Notes: generated by a model from the sequence alone, not told the origin. Positions 14,150 to 25,955 are shown, counted from the stretch's first letter. The stretch is 64,000 nt of DNA from Neodiprion pinetum (GCF_021155775.2 NC_060232.1:38375089-38439088), one strand, 5' to 3'. Made by a program: numbers and translations.

Positions 14150-14720
14150 AAATGCGATTTTGACGCCATCGCCCCGTTATTTCTGCCCGCGTAATTTTCG
14201 ACTAGGAGCTTTTCCCTCCCCAATTTCCTCGTTTCTCCCTCTTCCCTTCCCTCTCTCCGTTTCTTTTCCCCGACGATGAAGAGAGTGTCACTTTCAGCGC
14301 CTGGATAATCGGCCAATTCTCGCCCTCTAAAAGAGCCGGCGTATTAAGCCGGCGTCTTTGAAGCGGTCTTCTCGCCCTCGAAAAGACCCGGGCGTAAATA
14401 TCTCGCGGTAAAGCGATCCGGCCGCACTGGGCCTGATAATTCTGCAGGCCAGGTGCCGTAGGATCGGTCTCGACAAGGCCCAATTATTTTTCACCACCAT
14501 ACGCGCTTTTCAACCCCGACGCTTTCCAGGGCCCGATAAAAGGACTCGAAGGAACGAGCCGCCGACGACCAAAGGACCTTTGAAGTTGGCTTTGACGTCG
14601 CACAGACGCCGGAGTGGGAAATGAAACGGCGCTCGTGTAGATAAATTCGAAAATGGGAGAAGAAATGGGCCCGGAAACTCACGCTATCAATTGCGGGCGG
14701 TGAGTTGGGAATTGGGCCTT
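14150..14720. other. GC-rich island with GGGCC motifs
   Basis: The GC content rises sharply here. GGGCCC occurs at 14529 and 14667, and several GGCCC/GGGCC half-matches lie nearby, echoing the block at 10.57-10.99 kb. An ORF of 93 codons on the minus strand (14202-14483) has no recognisable domain. It is a candidate conserved non-coding or regulatory block. Confidence 0.3.
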
Positions 14721-16261
14721 GAGTGGTTACGCCTGTCTTGTGAAACCGAACAACCTTAGTATGGATGAGAAGTTCCAGGGTTAGGAAATTAATCGGCTCG
14801 ACACCTTGATCCCTTGAATGGTTTTATTAATTATGGCTGCGATACGAAAGAAGTGATACGATGATCGTAAAAAATATTTTACGTTTATTTGATTCAATAA
14901 TTGTAAGCTGAGTTTACTGCATTTATCAGAAATCAAGAATTTTAGAAAGCAAATTGAATTTGGCATTTTTTTTCACGATCAAATATATATATATACATAC
15001 AATATTTTTAAATTAAAGTTCGACATACATTGAGCAATATTTTTATCCATTGCACTTGACGTGGTTTATAATTTTCGAGAATTATCTACAAAATTATCTG
15101 GTTAACTGATTATTTATTGATAAATCATATGCTGAATAGATTTATTTAACTGAAAATACAATCTATTATTTTTCATTTCGAGACATTATTGGGTGATATT
15201 GATAACGAGTTATAGATAACGAGATATTAAAGCTACTGAAAATGTGTGGTAAACTAAATTAATTACCCATCCCGGAATCGATATGAGAGACTGTACGAAA
15301 AATAATAGGTAACAGTCAAGATGCGTAAACCTGTTAATTCTAGGTTGTTATTTTCAACTTTCGGCTTAAAAGTATTAGAACAGTAGCAATTCATGTTTCA
15401 AGTTTTTGGCGACTTTGAGGCTGTATTCGAACTTCATAACAGACCCTCAAATTCGATCCACTAAACGAGATTTCTATGCAGCGGAAATGCCAAGTTTTCC
15501 CGATACTTTCCAAACATGGAAAAGAAACAAAACTTTTAACTTTCCGCGAAAATCTAAAAGAACTCAGGAAAGTAAAAAACGATATATCCCATGATAAAAA
15601 AATGACTCAATTAGTGATTGGAGATAATGAAGAATAATGAAGAAGATAAAGAAGAATGAATGAATTCATCAGGATTATATTCGTATAGTGCGGTGAGCTC
15701 TGTTCTGTAGTCTTCGATAGTATGGAGTACGGTTCGATTAACTAATTTATAATCAACTATTTACGGATAAGTATTTAGACCACCCGAGATGATTCCTGCA
15801 ACTTTTGTCAGAGTTGAATGCACCATACGTAGTTTGACTCGACTTAAATACGGTTAACGCTAATACAGTAATTATTCAGACAAGATCATACGAACATAGT
15901 TTCAACAACTGGACGTACACTGTTGAAAATATTTGAAAATCTACGACACATTTACAGCACAAAAGTGTAGTTGAATTACAAATTTCGTGTTATAAAGTGA
16001 ATTACTAAGCATTCTCAATAAATGTGCATTATAATTTTGTCATTTTGCTTAACTTTGTTGGAAATACGCAAAAGGGAAATTTCATTTACGGTACTTGGAA
16101 TTTACTAAAAATTCTACTGAATTCACTTGATAAATGGAATAATCTTATCGATCAGTTTTCAGTGACTGTACCCGTCGTGTCCGTATGGACCGTACATTGT
16201 ATTATCAATCAAATAAAGTCGTAGATTCTCATAAGGTAGTTTGGCGTACTAGGTAATTTTA
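14721..16261. other. AT-rich intergenic sequence
   Basis: Nothing recognisable beyond AT-rich DNA, with a small TA repeat at about 14982-14996. Confidence 0.5.
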
Positions 16262-16985
16262 CTACAATTCGGTACTTGATAATTTGATGGCTCGGTCAAC
16301 AAGATTAAAGATGGTACCTATCTTGTAAGACATCGGGTGGTGGGAATTAAAATTCAGGTATCTTTGAGACCATGTTTTTTTGTGGAACCAATCTGTTTTG
16401 ACGTTAGAGTTGTCGTGTATCGGCAATAAATCGAGGAAATTGATACCGTTATTAACTTCTATTTCAATGGTAAATTGTAATCGGGGATGATATTGGTTGA
16501 AAATGTTCGATATGTAGTCTATTTTTTCTTTAGGGACAGCAGTTAAAATATCGTCAACATATCTGAAATAGAAGGGTATGTCAAAATCAAATTTGTTTGC
16601 GCGTATGCGTCCTTGTTAAATTTGAAGATTGCCGAATCAAAACAGATGTTTAAGGCATTAACAAGTTCAGTAAGTTGGATTGGAATCTTTTTATCTAGAA
16701 AGGCCCAACGGTTCTTTACAGCTAACATAGCGAGATCTGTAGGTACATTGGCGAATAAAGATATTACGTCTAGTAATATTAAAATGTAATTGTCTGGAAT
16801 AATCAGTTTACTTATTTTTTCTACCAATGTAAAACTGTCTTTGTCTCTGGAGGCAGGGGGGTTGACATTTGTAGTGAACCATGAATTAATTAATTTCGAT
16901 AAGGCGTAAGTCGGGCTATAAACAAAAAGGAGACTACGATTCGTACTGGAATTCCTTCTTTGTGAATTTTAGGGAGGCCATACGC
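16262..16985 (-). mobile_element. Penelope-like retroelement reverse transcriptase, decayed fragment
   Basis: On the minus strand, in order, the translation reads YGLPKIHKEGIP near 16985-16950, SPTYALSKLINSWF after one frameshift, a block with LLDVISLFANVPTDLA, then after a deletion and a frame change FYFRYVDDIL (YVDD at 16550-16561), INFLDLLP, TDWFHKKTW and RYLNFNSHHP, ending at a stop at 16262. These are the ordered motifs of Penelope-like element reverse transcriptases, and YVDD is the metal-binding catalytic motif. About 40 codons between the thumb-proximal region and YVDD are missing, and at least two frame changes are needed. No GIY-YIG endonuclease is seen, so this is a dead, truncated copy. 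Confidence 0.8.
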
Positions 16986-17089
16986 GTTAATACACGTTTA
17001 TACATTCAATGACCGCTCACCAAGATTTACCAATACGTTAATCGATTTGAGTTACGAAACATTTTACTGCGAGTCTTCGCAGTCTTACC

Positions 17090-17371
17090 TTGTACGTTCC
17101 GTGTGCAGAAATCCTCCAATTATGCGATCGGATGCACAACAAAACTCAAGGCGCACTAAACACCGAGATGATTCGACACACTCGAAAATTTTACAGCGAC
17201 TCAGAGACTGACTATTTCGACTGTTGTGATACGAACGACGGGATAACAACGAGGAATAACCAGACGGTGAAGGCTGAAGGAAAACGCAAGTTTGCCGTCT
17301 CTGTTTGTGCTACGATAGGCATCGCGGTTTATTTTGCGTCACACACAATACCGGCCTTCTTCCGAAATTAA
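17090..17371 (+). other. Unrecognised 93-codon ORF, possible exon
   Basis: The ORF opens in the frame of a TTG codon; the first ATG is 14 codons further in. Its composition is unlike the low-complexity ORFs nearby: a polar, acidic stretch (RKFYSDSETDYFDCCDTNDG) followed by one hydrophobic segment near the C terminus (about residues 69-90, ending FASHTIPAFF) that could cross a membrane. An AG acceptor-like GTGTGCAG lies near its beginning. The loop-plus-helix pattern loosely recalls insect chemoreceptor exons, but no diagnostic motif is present, so I leave it unnamed. Confidence 0.25.
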
Positions 17372-19183
17372 TTGGCAAAGACGACTTGAGCTAGGCACAT
17401 CAAAGAATTTTCTTTTCGGCTCAGCTGATCATTATCACGCGCGATTTTGTCCGTAGGGTTGTCGATGAAAAATAAATTGTGACGCAAATGGATTATCATC
17501 GTTGTTGTTGTTGTTGTTGTTTTTATTAGCATCAAAGCAACTTTATTCGATCTGAATTACGAGAGGAAACAATTACACCACAGTTGTTTCACACTAATTT
17601 TATTGAAAAAAAGTTATTCGTAAGTTGTTTCTATGGGGAATGGGTTATTAACTTGAGATCGTATTCATCAAATTTTATTACGTCTTTATTCTCTCAAATA
17701 CCCGACAAGACTGAACAAGAATCAGTCATTTAATCGTATCTGTCGCTTCGGACGCACGAGAGCGTGATATAAACATAAACAGTCTAGGTTCGGCGTATCG
17801 TCTTTGTCTACAACAGACATTAGTTTTCGGACATAGAACTTTATATATGTATACATGAAATCGACAGTTTCCTCATAACACAGCGAATAGTAATTGATGT
17901 TTAATCTGCAGTGTATAATCGACGATATATTTAACCATAAAAATGTATCACGTTATGTATCTTAAATTTATTGCACCATCAAGATGTAGGCGTGATTTTT
18001 TTTTCACTCACAAACGCGCGTGATATGATTATTCAAAAGAATCTTACAACAAGACTTGTATTTTTGTTTTCGGTAGACGTTCGCATGCCTGTTTATTCGA
18101 GTCTGCAGAGAAATATTTTGTCGAAAAATATTCAGTGTAACGATTCTCCTGTAGAAAAAAATTCACGCAATATTATTTCTCATGTGAATCTCGAATTCCT
18201 TTCTGTAGAAAAATATTTCGTAGAAAAATATTACTTTTTTACCCTAAAATGAAACAAAAACAGTAGAAACCTTAAGCAGTTTACGTTATCGAGTATCGTT
18301 GTCGAATCGTGTCATCAGTCAGCTAAAACAGATTGAAACATTCCTAAATAGATCCGTTTCTGTCTTTATTCGCCTAACTTTGCGAAGGAATCGGGTTACA
18401 TGACACAACGATACTCAATTTAGTTTTTACGATACTCAGTTTAGGTTTTCCGTCGTATGTCGGTGAAATTATCGACAGGAAATCGCAGAAACAATGCATG
18501 CATTTTCTTTGGTCCAAATATTTCTATATTTATAAGAGGATGTCAATATATACAATAATCTCTTGGTGCAAAATAACAAGTTGACATTAAACAAAATATT
18601 ACAAGATATCGGCTAATAACTACTGTGGAATATTATTGACGGTCATTGCATCATCCATTTCTTGTTTTCTAATTACTGGACACCAGGCGATATGTCGTAC
18701 AGAAAATTTATTTCTTGATTTTGCCAAAAATGTCGATTAAGCATGGCGAAGAAATCGTTTTATAATTCAAAAAAGAATTATTCGATGCAGCAAAGAAGTA
18801 TAATCTCTAGATTTATTCCATACCGAATAGTTGAAATCAATGCCATTAATATTATTCCACGGTAAATAAATAAATACATACATACGTATGTAGATATAGA
18901 TATATACGTTATATATACGTAGATATATACGTTAATATAAAATAAAAAAAAATTCGATATATCGTACATGGCTGGATTAGTTCGTTACAATGATTTTTGT
19001 TAAGCACTACAACATGCAATAACATAAAGGCACGGTCGATAAACTAATTCAACCAGATAAAACGCCGTAATTTTTTAACAATTGATGAACGTCATTCGCA
19101 GACCAGCAGCAGAATTGATCGAGCCGGGTTACAGTATAAAACAAAAATACCAATACGGGGTCGAAATTTTGAGGGACTCGTCT
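17372..19183. other. AT-rich sequence downstream of the LRR array
   Basis: No gene seen. It contains a GTT run near 17500-17522, repeated GAAAAATATT motifs at 18110-18240, a weak inverted repeat around GAGTATCGTTGT (18292-18420) and TA/TACG-rich DNA at 18850-18970. The last few hundred bases should hold the 3' UTR of the gene ending at 19184. Confidence 0.5.
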
Positions 19184-20605
19184 CTACAAGACACCCGTGA
19201 TCCTAAAATCAAGATTATTCTCTTTCGCGATCCGACGAATGTCACCATAGCCTTTGTTAAAACCAGAAATCACAGGTACCATGATTTTAGTCAGGTTTGG
19301 AAATCTCGCGTTGTCTAAAATAATCGACTCTATGAAATCGGCGGTGATGTAAAATCCATTCATGAGCAGTTCCTCGAGATTCAGCATCGCCCCGAATATC
19401 AAGAGAGCTTTGTACGTGACGTGGTGTTTCCGTTCAACATGACCGTGGAAGTGCATCATCCTTGGAAAAGGTGGTACCACTAGTTCTTCGCCGTCTTTTT
19501 CCAGCAGATAATCGAAGCTCAACCATTCGACATTCTCGCAATACTCGAACACGCGATCCAAGTCACTCTGCGACACGAAGGATTCGGGCTTAGAATCTTC
19601 GCGATTCGAGGCGGTCTTCAGTTCGGTGATGTTAGCGCCAATAACCGCCAATACTTGGATGAGATTGGGCCAGTTCCAACCAGTGGCAGCTCTCAAGTCG
19701 AGCTTAGAGAGTTTGCCGAAAGACAAAAGGGGGTCGAGGTATCCAGTAACGAGGCATCCATGAATCCCGAGAAAAGTCAAGCTGGGAAACTTGTCTGCAA
19801 TGGTATTCAGGTGCGTGGTTCTGATTCGTTTCATCAATACGTTGAAGTTGATTATCGATGAAAATTTCGTCGAGTCTGAGTTGGAAAAGCAATTGAACCC
19901 GTCGTAGCCGTTGTCCGGCCAGGCGGCCAACCTCTCGATGTTCCTGTGATCCGACAGAAGCTTCTTAATGCCTCGATTTGTCACCCGACAGAGAGCAACG
20001 CGAACAGTGCGCAACTTCGAGCATTGACCAAGGGCTTGCAGTCCTCGGTCAGAGACCTTCTCTGAGTCGGTAACGTCCAGGGTCTCAAGCTTCGGACAAT
20101 TTCGTCCGACCACGATCAGGTCGACGTCGGTGCAATGTTCCCGGTGGACGAACGTCGTCAAATTTTGTAGACGAAACCGTCCGAAGCTCGTGGGAATTCT
20201 TTCCAGATAAGACGACAAGTTCAGCACCGTCAAACCGTCGAGTCGATGAGCGTCGCGAGGATTCAGACCGGCCACGATTGGACCTTCGCATTTTAGTCCC
20301 GGAATCTCGACGTCCATCACGATTTCCAGAACAGCGTTTAGGTAGCTTTCCGGAAAAAATATCCAGGTAACTGTATGGAATTCTCCCGAATTGTATGGAA
20401 ATGTCTCGATTATTCTGTTATGAAACTCTGCCGACGATTCGCGAGGAATGTGACTGCATATTTCCTTTTTGACCGCAGCAACACCTCGGCGAAGATCGTC
20501 CAACGACCCCACACTACTGAGCTTGACAAAATAGTCGATTACGATCTTGATCAGCAAGTTGAGGACCATCTTGTGCAGAGGAGTCGGTTGCTTTAGTTTA
20601 GCCAT
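19184..20605 (-). CDS. LRR protein, array copy A (putative CRL2-type substrate receptor)
   Basis: A 473-residue single-exon reading frame. N-terminal helical region: PLHKMVLNLL (residues 9-18), a BC-box-like motif with Val14 where the consensus has Cys; IP at 53-54, at the cullin-box position; then AVLEIVMDVEIPGLKC (91-106), the family core. Leucine-rich repeats of the cysteine-containing (AMN1/FBXL) type follow: CPKLETLDVTDSEKVSDRGL from 170 and a second from 195, then more divergent repeats to a C-terminal FPNL and AKENNLDF. The start is ATG at 20605; a CAG acceptor at 20623-20624 leaves 17 bases of 5' UTR in this exon. It is the only copy beginning MAK instead of MP. It is the most downstream member of the array. 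Function is inferred: substrate recognition for a ubiquitin ligase, or a generic LRR adaptor. Confidence 0.85.
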   Translation of the reverse strand: MAKLKQPTPLHKMVLNLLIKIVIDYFVKLSSVGSLDDLRRGVAAVKKEICSHIPRESSAEFHNRIIETFPYNSGEFHTVTWIFFPESYLNAVLEIVMDVEIPGLKCEGPIVAGLNPRDAHRLDGLTVLNLSSYLERIPTSFGRFRLQNLTTFVHREHCTDVDLIVVGRNCPKLETLDVTDSEKVSDRGLQALGQCSKLRTVRVALCRVTNRGIKKLLSDHRNIERLAAWPDNGYDGFNCFSNSDSTKFSSIINFNVLMKRIRTTHLNTIADKFPSLTFLGIHGCLVTGYLDPLLSFGKLSKLDLRAATGWNWPNLIQVLAVIGANITELKTASNREDSKPESFVSQSDLDRVFEYCENVEWLSFDYLLEKDGEELVVPPFPRMMHFHGHVERKHHVTYKALLIFGAMLNLEELLMNGFYITADFIESIILDNARFPNLTKIMVPVISGFNKGYGDIRRIAKENNLDFRITGVL

Positions 20606-21537
20606 CTTTTCGGTTGGATCACCTGAAATCAGAATTCAGTGAACATCGAAGCAGATTTCTGATTGCGGAGAGAGAAATTTGTCTAGTCGAAATGAAAAGG
20701 GCGGATAGAGCACGGATATCAATCCTACAATTATCGTTAATGAAATTGAAAAACTGCCTTGAACTGTAAAGTTTTCATAATATGTACAATATTTCTCTGG
20801 TTCAGAGGTTGATTCAATTCAATTTCTAAACGTTATGAATTGCGGTGCCCAGCAATTAACCGTTTTCACATACGAAGGTGAGAAGCAACAACTTGCCTTT
20901 TCGAGAATATTAAAGTGATAACGATAACAATAAGGCTGAAAATGACAAAATCAAAATAAAGCGACATGAACCCAATAACGTATTTGCAGAGACAAGCAGA
21001 GATAAGAATGTAATTCGGTATGTGTCAAATTGGCATTTAGATGTAATTAAATATGCCAAATTCAGTACGTATTTCACGTTCGATGTATTGAAATTCATGA
21101 GCGAAGCAAACAGTGTATTAAATGTTGTTTATGTCAAGATTTCAAAATTGAATTCATCGCACGAAGAAAAAAAAAAACTTCACAGTAAAAAATGTAAACA
21201 GCTTAAAGTACAAGTAATGATTGAATTCGCATATAAAAGCATAAACTGACAAGAGAAGCAAAAGAGTCCAAATTAGTTACAGCTTGAATTATTTTATCAC
21301 TTTAAAGGTCTAGCTTAGAGATAAGTTTCTGTCTTACAAATGATTTCATCACTTTAGAGTTCAAGCTTACAAATGAGTATCCATCTTACAAATGCTTGAA
21401 CACGCTTAACGAGTATCTTTATATAATTATCAGCATGCGGGTATTTAACATAATTATATGTTTATAAAAATATTGTTTCCAGTAAGAGTGATAGAAAGAG
21501 GGATTTACTGAAAATAGAAGTTCCGGAGTCAGGAGAT
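20606..21537. other. 5' intron / spacer between copies A and B
   Basis: The stretch holds the predicted acceptor for copy A at 20623-20624 (minus strand). Three near-identical CTTACAAATG motifs at about 21335-21400 form a local repeat, and on the minus strand they read as weak GTAAG donors. No other gene is seen. Confidence 0.45.
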
Positions 21538-22920
21538 TCAAGGTTGCGGTGGAACGTAATTTTCGAAGATCAAATCAATATTGTTTGCTTTAACGATATC
21601 TTTAAGACTCTCCATACGTTGCGAATCGTTAATTTCATAGTTGATGCCGATCACCGCAAGCTCAGGAAAATTCATCCCACTTAATATCATTGCTTCGATT
21701 GTTTGATGAGTATGACTGAATCCAGAGTACGATATTTGTTTGAGTTCGGGCATTGGATTCATTATAATTTCTACTTTGCGTCGTTTGTAAATCTGAAGTA
21801 AGTAACACTCCAGTGTCTTCAACTTGGGCAAAGTCGGTATGTCCAGTCGTTCCGATGCTCGAAACGGTTTGTAGCTAAATCCGAAATGCTCGATGTTAAC
21901 GCATTTTGAGAATATGAAATTCAAGTCATTCTGCGTTAGTCCCTCTCTGTACCAGAGGATTTTCAGCGAAGTAATCCTGCCGCCAATAGTTGCCAGTAGT
22001 CGTGATAAACTGTCGAAATCAAAGGTGCAGCATCTCCCAAATTCAAACTCCGTGAGTTGCTCGAGCGGAATCAGCAAAGACAAGTCGCCCGTGCACCGAC
22101 AGTTGTTTAATTTAAGCGAAGTCAAGTTGGGAAATCTTTCAGCAATTATTCTTAGGTGTTGGTCTAGGAGAGGACGAGTGGATGCGATGCCGAGACGCTC
22201 GATGTTTGGGTGCACAAACTCATTCGGGTCAGTCGAGTCCGTTTCGACCCATTCCAAATGGATCTGCTTTAAGCCTGTGTGGTTGGACAGAAATTCTTTG
22301 ATCCCCTTCCGAGTAACCGCTTTACATCCGGAAATATCGACGCAGGCCAACCCGGAGCATTTTCTCAGGGCCGTCAATCCCGCATCAGTGACTTTTTTGG
22401 AGTTACTAACATCCAGGTTTCTCAACCTCAGGCACCTCTGTCCGATTATTCGAAGATGCTTCAATGTACAGTGAGTTGGCAGTTTCAGTGTCGTGATATG
22501 TTGCAGTTGGAATCTTTCCAGACTCTTGGATTCAGTGTCTGGGAAATACGTCAGGTCCAGCGTCTTCAGACTTTTGAGCCGTGGTGCGTTATGACGGTCA
22601 AGAGTGGCCAGAACTTGACCTTCGCAACATAGATCAGGAATGTTCATATCGAATATGATCGCCAACGGAGCGTTGCCACATTTTGCGTAGGTCTCACGTG
22701 GATCCTGATAGAATTTCTTGAGAAATTTGTTGTAAATTTTCAGATACGTAAACAAAATTGGAGGTATGTCCTTCAAAATGTTCTTGAGACGAGCAATACG
22801 GAAGTAAAACTCTTCGACCGTAATTGGTTCGCCTAGCTGTTTACAACGCTGCACAACATAGTCCAGCAAAGCTTCCTGAGCTATGCTTTCCAGGGAAGAT
22901 ATTTGCTTCAATTTAGGCAT
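21538..22920 (-). CDS. LRR protein, array copy B (putative CRL2-type substrate receptor)
   Basis: The protein has 460 residues from the ATG at 22920. An in-frame upstream Met exists at 22998, but that segment crosses a TTATTGCAG acceptor (AG at 22944-22945), so the shared MPKLKQ start is chosen. Features: BC-box-like SLESIAQEAL (9-18, Ala14), PP at 53-54, a weaker family core around 84-99 (FDMNIPDLCCEG, where other copies have the MD..I..GL.C pattern), and LRR repeats from residue 163 (CLRLRNLDVSNSKKVTDAGL) and 189. The C-terminal part has the family signatures IPTLPKLKTLEC and FPEL, and an end near KANNIDL. It is clearly divergent from its neighbours. Its long intron separates it from copy C. 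Confidence 0.85.
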   Translation of the reverse strand: MPKLKQISSLESIAQEALLDYVVQRCKQLGEPITVEEFYFRIARLKNILKDIPPILFTYLKIYNKFLKKFYQDPRETYAKCGNAPLAIIFDMNIPDLCCEGQVLATLDRHNAPRLKSLKTLDLTYFPDTESKSLERFQLQHITTLKLPTHCTLKHLRIIGQRCLRLRNLDVSNSKKVTDAGLTALRKCSGLACVDISGCKAVTRKGIKEFLSNHTGLKQIHLEWVETDSTDPNEFVHPNIERLGIASTRPLLDQHLRIIAERFPNLTSLKLNNCRCTGDLSLLIPLEQLTEFEFGRCCTFDFDSLSRLLATIGGRITSLKILWYREGLTQNDLNFIFSKCVNIEHFGFSYKPFRASERLDIPTLPKLKTLECYLLQIYKRRKVEIIMNPMPELKQISYSGFSHTHQTIEAMILSGMNFPELAVIGINYEINDSQRMESLKDIVKANNIDLIFENYVPPQP

Positions 22921-23023
22921 CTCAGAAAGAAGGACTAGCAGCTCTGCAATAACATATCGAAACATAAAATCCGATGAGTTGACGCGCTTTAAGACCAACG
23001 TCCAATAAAATTTTTAATTCACA

Positions 23024-23099
23024 ACGTTTTTCAAACGGACTAAAAAGTACGGGGCTAGAAGATATTATTTTATACTTTTTAGTCCGTTTCAAAAACGAT
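23024..23099. repeat. Hairpin with 26-base arms
   Basis: The arms 23024-23049 and 23073-23099 are reverse complements (core AAACGGACTAAAAAGTA) around a 23-base loop. It lies 100 bases inside the predicted first intron of copy B, near the acceptor. It is a possible miniature element or an RNA stem close to the splice site. Confidence 0.55.
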
Positions 23100-23850
23100 T
23101 TGAACAAGAAAAAGAAAAAAATGCATTTTTATTTCATTAAATATTTTCTGCGTTTTGATCTTACCTGTGTCATATTCTACAATCGGTGAACATAATTGAT
23201 AAACAAAGTTGATAGATGAATATTTTTTCTACCCCTTCTATGTTCGTATGGACTTTCTCGTATCAAATCCTAAACGTAATCTCTCATCATGCTCTCATTA
23301 TACTGTCCCTAATAACGTCGTTCAAAGTTCATCGAAAATTAAACGGAGGTCTCATTGACTGTACAATACCTCGTCCGCTACACGGATCTTCTTTCTGAAC
23401 AACTGCGTCAGAATGATTCGACATGTGGATACCATACAACTTTCAATACGTGTGTATACCTTCTACAAGTATCGGAACGGATTCATATCTTGCGTGGAAT
23501 CGTACACGTAAATAAAGTGCATAGTTCGTGAGCAACTTCTTCTCAAAGTAGCCCCACTGAGTGAACACGAATTGACGAATCCCGTTTTTAAACATTTCAA
23601 ATTCGTAGGAATCGAAAGGAATTCAACTTGGCATGACTTAAATTTTTTTTATGTTTATCAATTTAAAACCTAAAACTTTAAAGAAATGGAATGATTTGCC
23701 GATTCATCTTTGATTATTGGGATCTACTGCGAATAGTAATCGTAAAAAATCTTTGGTTTCATACAAAATGGTAAGGGTTATTTGCGCCTAACGGTCTTGT
23801 TACTGCGTTACACTAACAGTGTGCAGCGGAGCTGTTTGGTCCTGTGCCGA

Positions 23851-23955
23851 TCCTGTCCTGTCCTGTCCTGTCCTGTCCTGTCCTGTCCTGTCCTGTCCTG
23901 TCCTGTCCTGTCCTGTCCTGTCCTGTCCTGTCCTGTCCTGTCCTGTCCTGTCCTG
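23851..23955. repeat. (TCCTG)21 pentanucleotide microsatellite
   Basis: Twenty-one exact TCCTG units run in tandem, bounded on each side by a partial CCTGTGCCG-type sequence. With a five-base unit and no stop in any frame on either strand, the array creates three overlapping artificial ORFs that should not be annotated as genes. Confidence 0.95.
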
Positions 23956-25369
23956 TGCCGCAACAGTGGGCCAAGGGTCTTTAGCAAATTGTTACCGACG
24001 AGTGAGAAATTCTTCGAGAACTTCAATTTATCGGTATACCTGCCACGGGTCAAAGCTCCACGTCTAGAGATCACTGCACAAGGATATCCTCCACTTCAGA
24101 GGATGAAGGATTCAATCAAATACCCGTGCACCTGAAGGATTGTAATTTTACAATTAGTTGAATCGGAATTCAAATATATTTGAACGATCAAATTGCTGTT
24201 CAATATCACCAATTCGGCCCGGTACGATAATTTTATGAGGAGTAAAATCAAGTGTAACACTCGGAAACTTGGAGGCGTTAAGTAGAAAGAGACAAACATA
24301 TATATCTGTAGGATTGAACGTGCAAAAGAATCAGATTGAATACATTACAGAGTGTATCCTATACTCGGGGCCTCCTCTTTGTGCGATGCTTCGTAGTCTC
24401 ACTGTATAGTTCACTACCTCTGGTCTGAGAGTTGAATGTGTGCGTATATTTGTACGTGTGTGTGTGTGTGTGTGCCTGCGTATTACGAAGTTCTGCCGCA
24501 TCTTGTATACTGCTGCCGAGTACAGGGTATGCATGCTGTATAATAAATACATACCTATAGTAGCATTTATTGTATCGATACAACGTACGCAAACAGCAAC
24601 CTAACCATCAACTTTTAATGTTTTGATTTTAAAGTTTTCTTGTACTTCTATGCATTGATACGTGTATTTTTATATACTATTAAACAAATCATCAAGTGAT
24701 TGAAGTTAATATATATGTTTGTTTCTCTTATCATTTTGGAAGATGCGTTCATTTACCCTCTTTTTCTATTCGATATATATCATAATTATCGTTCGTAAGG
24801 AGTAAACTCCAGTCGTGCGTCGGAGCTGACACACACACTTTTTTCTAATTGAAAAATAACTATACAACGAAGTTCAAACTGTAAACATGTTTTATTTCAG
24901 CATTTCAGCATTTTGAAATTTTCTGTCTTTCTCGTAAATGGCTGGGGCATTGTAACACTATGGGCTAGTACTGCAACCACGTGCCGCCTAACCCCAAACT
25001 TTATTTCCCAACCTTGGCACTCCCCTTCTCAGTGTAATATGCACGAGCTGCCACGTGGTTGCGTCATCCTTTCTTATTCCTGCGTTGCGCTTGCGCGTTT
25101 TCTCTCTCTCTCTCTCTCTCTCTCGCAGTAGCAGTCAACAACGTCACAAATTTCATTACGTCACTGACTGGCGGCAGTAATCTGTCGCGCGATTTCGGAA
25201 CGCGGTTGCCAGTACTTGCAGTACTGCGAGTATACTTCGGAATACACCCTAGGTTACAAACCTCTTCCCACTCATGATGTAAGTATACAACATCATGTTC
25301 CCACTACTATGTCCTTCCCCACTTCTCGACGCGATCTAAAAATAGATGCCACGAGACACCCAGCAGCGC

Positions 25370-25620
25370 CTATGCAACAAGCTTCGGCAACAGCGACAGC
25401 GTCGTCACGTGACCGAACCGCCATTACATTCGATCAGTCGAGAATGATCGATGAGCGCAGAATCGCGGACATTTGCGCGGGAATCGGAGATTACTCTAAC
25501 CTGTACCGAATTCTCGCGGAGGTTTCGATCGACTCGGAACGAAATATCGCCCAGGTATTTCAACGACGATGTATTTTTCGTCGGAAGAAAAAACGTCACT
25601 CACCTTATTCCTCAGTTTAA
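25370..25620 (+). other. Possible plus-strand coding exon, unrecognised
   Basis: An ORF from ATG at 25370 includes MIDERRIADICAGIGDYSNL and reaches a CAG|GTATTT donor-like site at about 25557, in the GC-rich part of the predicted copy B intron and on the opposite strand. The composition is protein-like, but the donor is not preserved in the paralogous block near 29.55 kb and no following exon is seen. A chance ORF in GC-rich promoter DNA is equally likely. Confidence 0.15.
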
Positions 25621-25955
25621 CACCGTTTGCCGGCGTTCTGACCGGTGAGCCCTGCTTGTCACTGAGCTTTTCTATTGGCCAAGTCATAAAAATAATACGA
25701 AAGCTCTCAAGCTTGCGTGGTTTTTTTTCTTCACCAGCAATGAATTTTCGATCAAGATATTTTTCGAATCGGTGTCTGTGAGGAGCGAAAGCGACGTGCC
25801 GGCGAAAGCTATCTCGGCGGCGGTCAGCGACGTTGTGCCAACGGAATTACGGCGAAGCACAGCTAAGTGCCAAGCGATTCTTTTCTCCATCCCCACCACC
25901 TCGCTGCCGCCTGAACAATGTCAAGGACACGAGTGATTCACCTCGAGAGTGACCA
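25604..25955 (-). other. Predicted non-coding exon 1 region of copy B
   Basis: The block ends on the minus strand at AAG|GTGAGT and is conserved with 29609-29930: both share CCGGTGAGCCCTGC and CAGCGACGTTGTGCC-like segments and the AATGTCAAGGACACGAG string. Conservation together with the donor suggests a first exon or promoter-proximal region transcribed leftward. Where transcription starts is not visible. Confidence 0.35.

Larger units (their letters stand above)
22944..25603 (-). other. Predicted 5'-UTR intron of copy B, with embedded repeats
   Basis: On the minus strand a donor AAG|GTGAGT at 25604/25603 could pair with the acceptor at 22944-22945, giving an intron of about 2.66 kb. The donor block has a paralogue upstream of copy C, which supports it. 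Inside lie a perfect-stem hairpin, a TCCTG pentamer array, a CA/TG repeat near 24450-24475 and a CT repeat near 25097-25124. GC content rises at 25.3-25.6 kb, which includes a CACGTG site near 25407. Confidence 0.4.

Noticed and set aside
22921..22998. In-frame extra N terminus of copy B (and similar ones of copies F and H)
   Set aside because: The segment contains the splice acceptor shared by all copies, and the sequence is not conserved between paralogues.
23782..24135. Three overlapping ORFs with repeated Cys-Pro-Val-Leu-Ser units on both strands
   Set aside because: They are produced by the TCCTG pentamer array, which has no stop codon in any frame. It is also not a CRISPR array: units are adjacent with no spacers.
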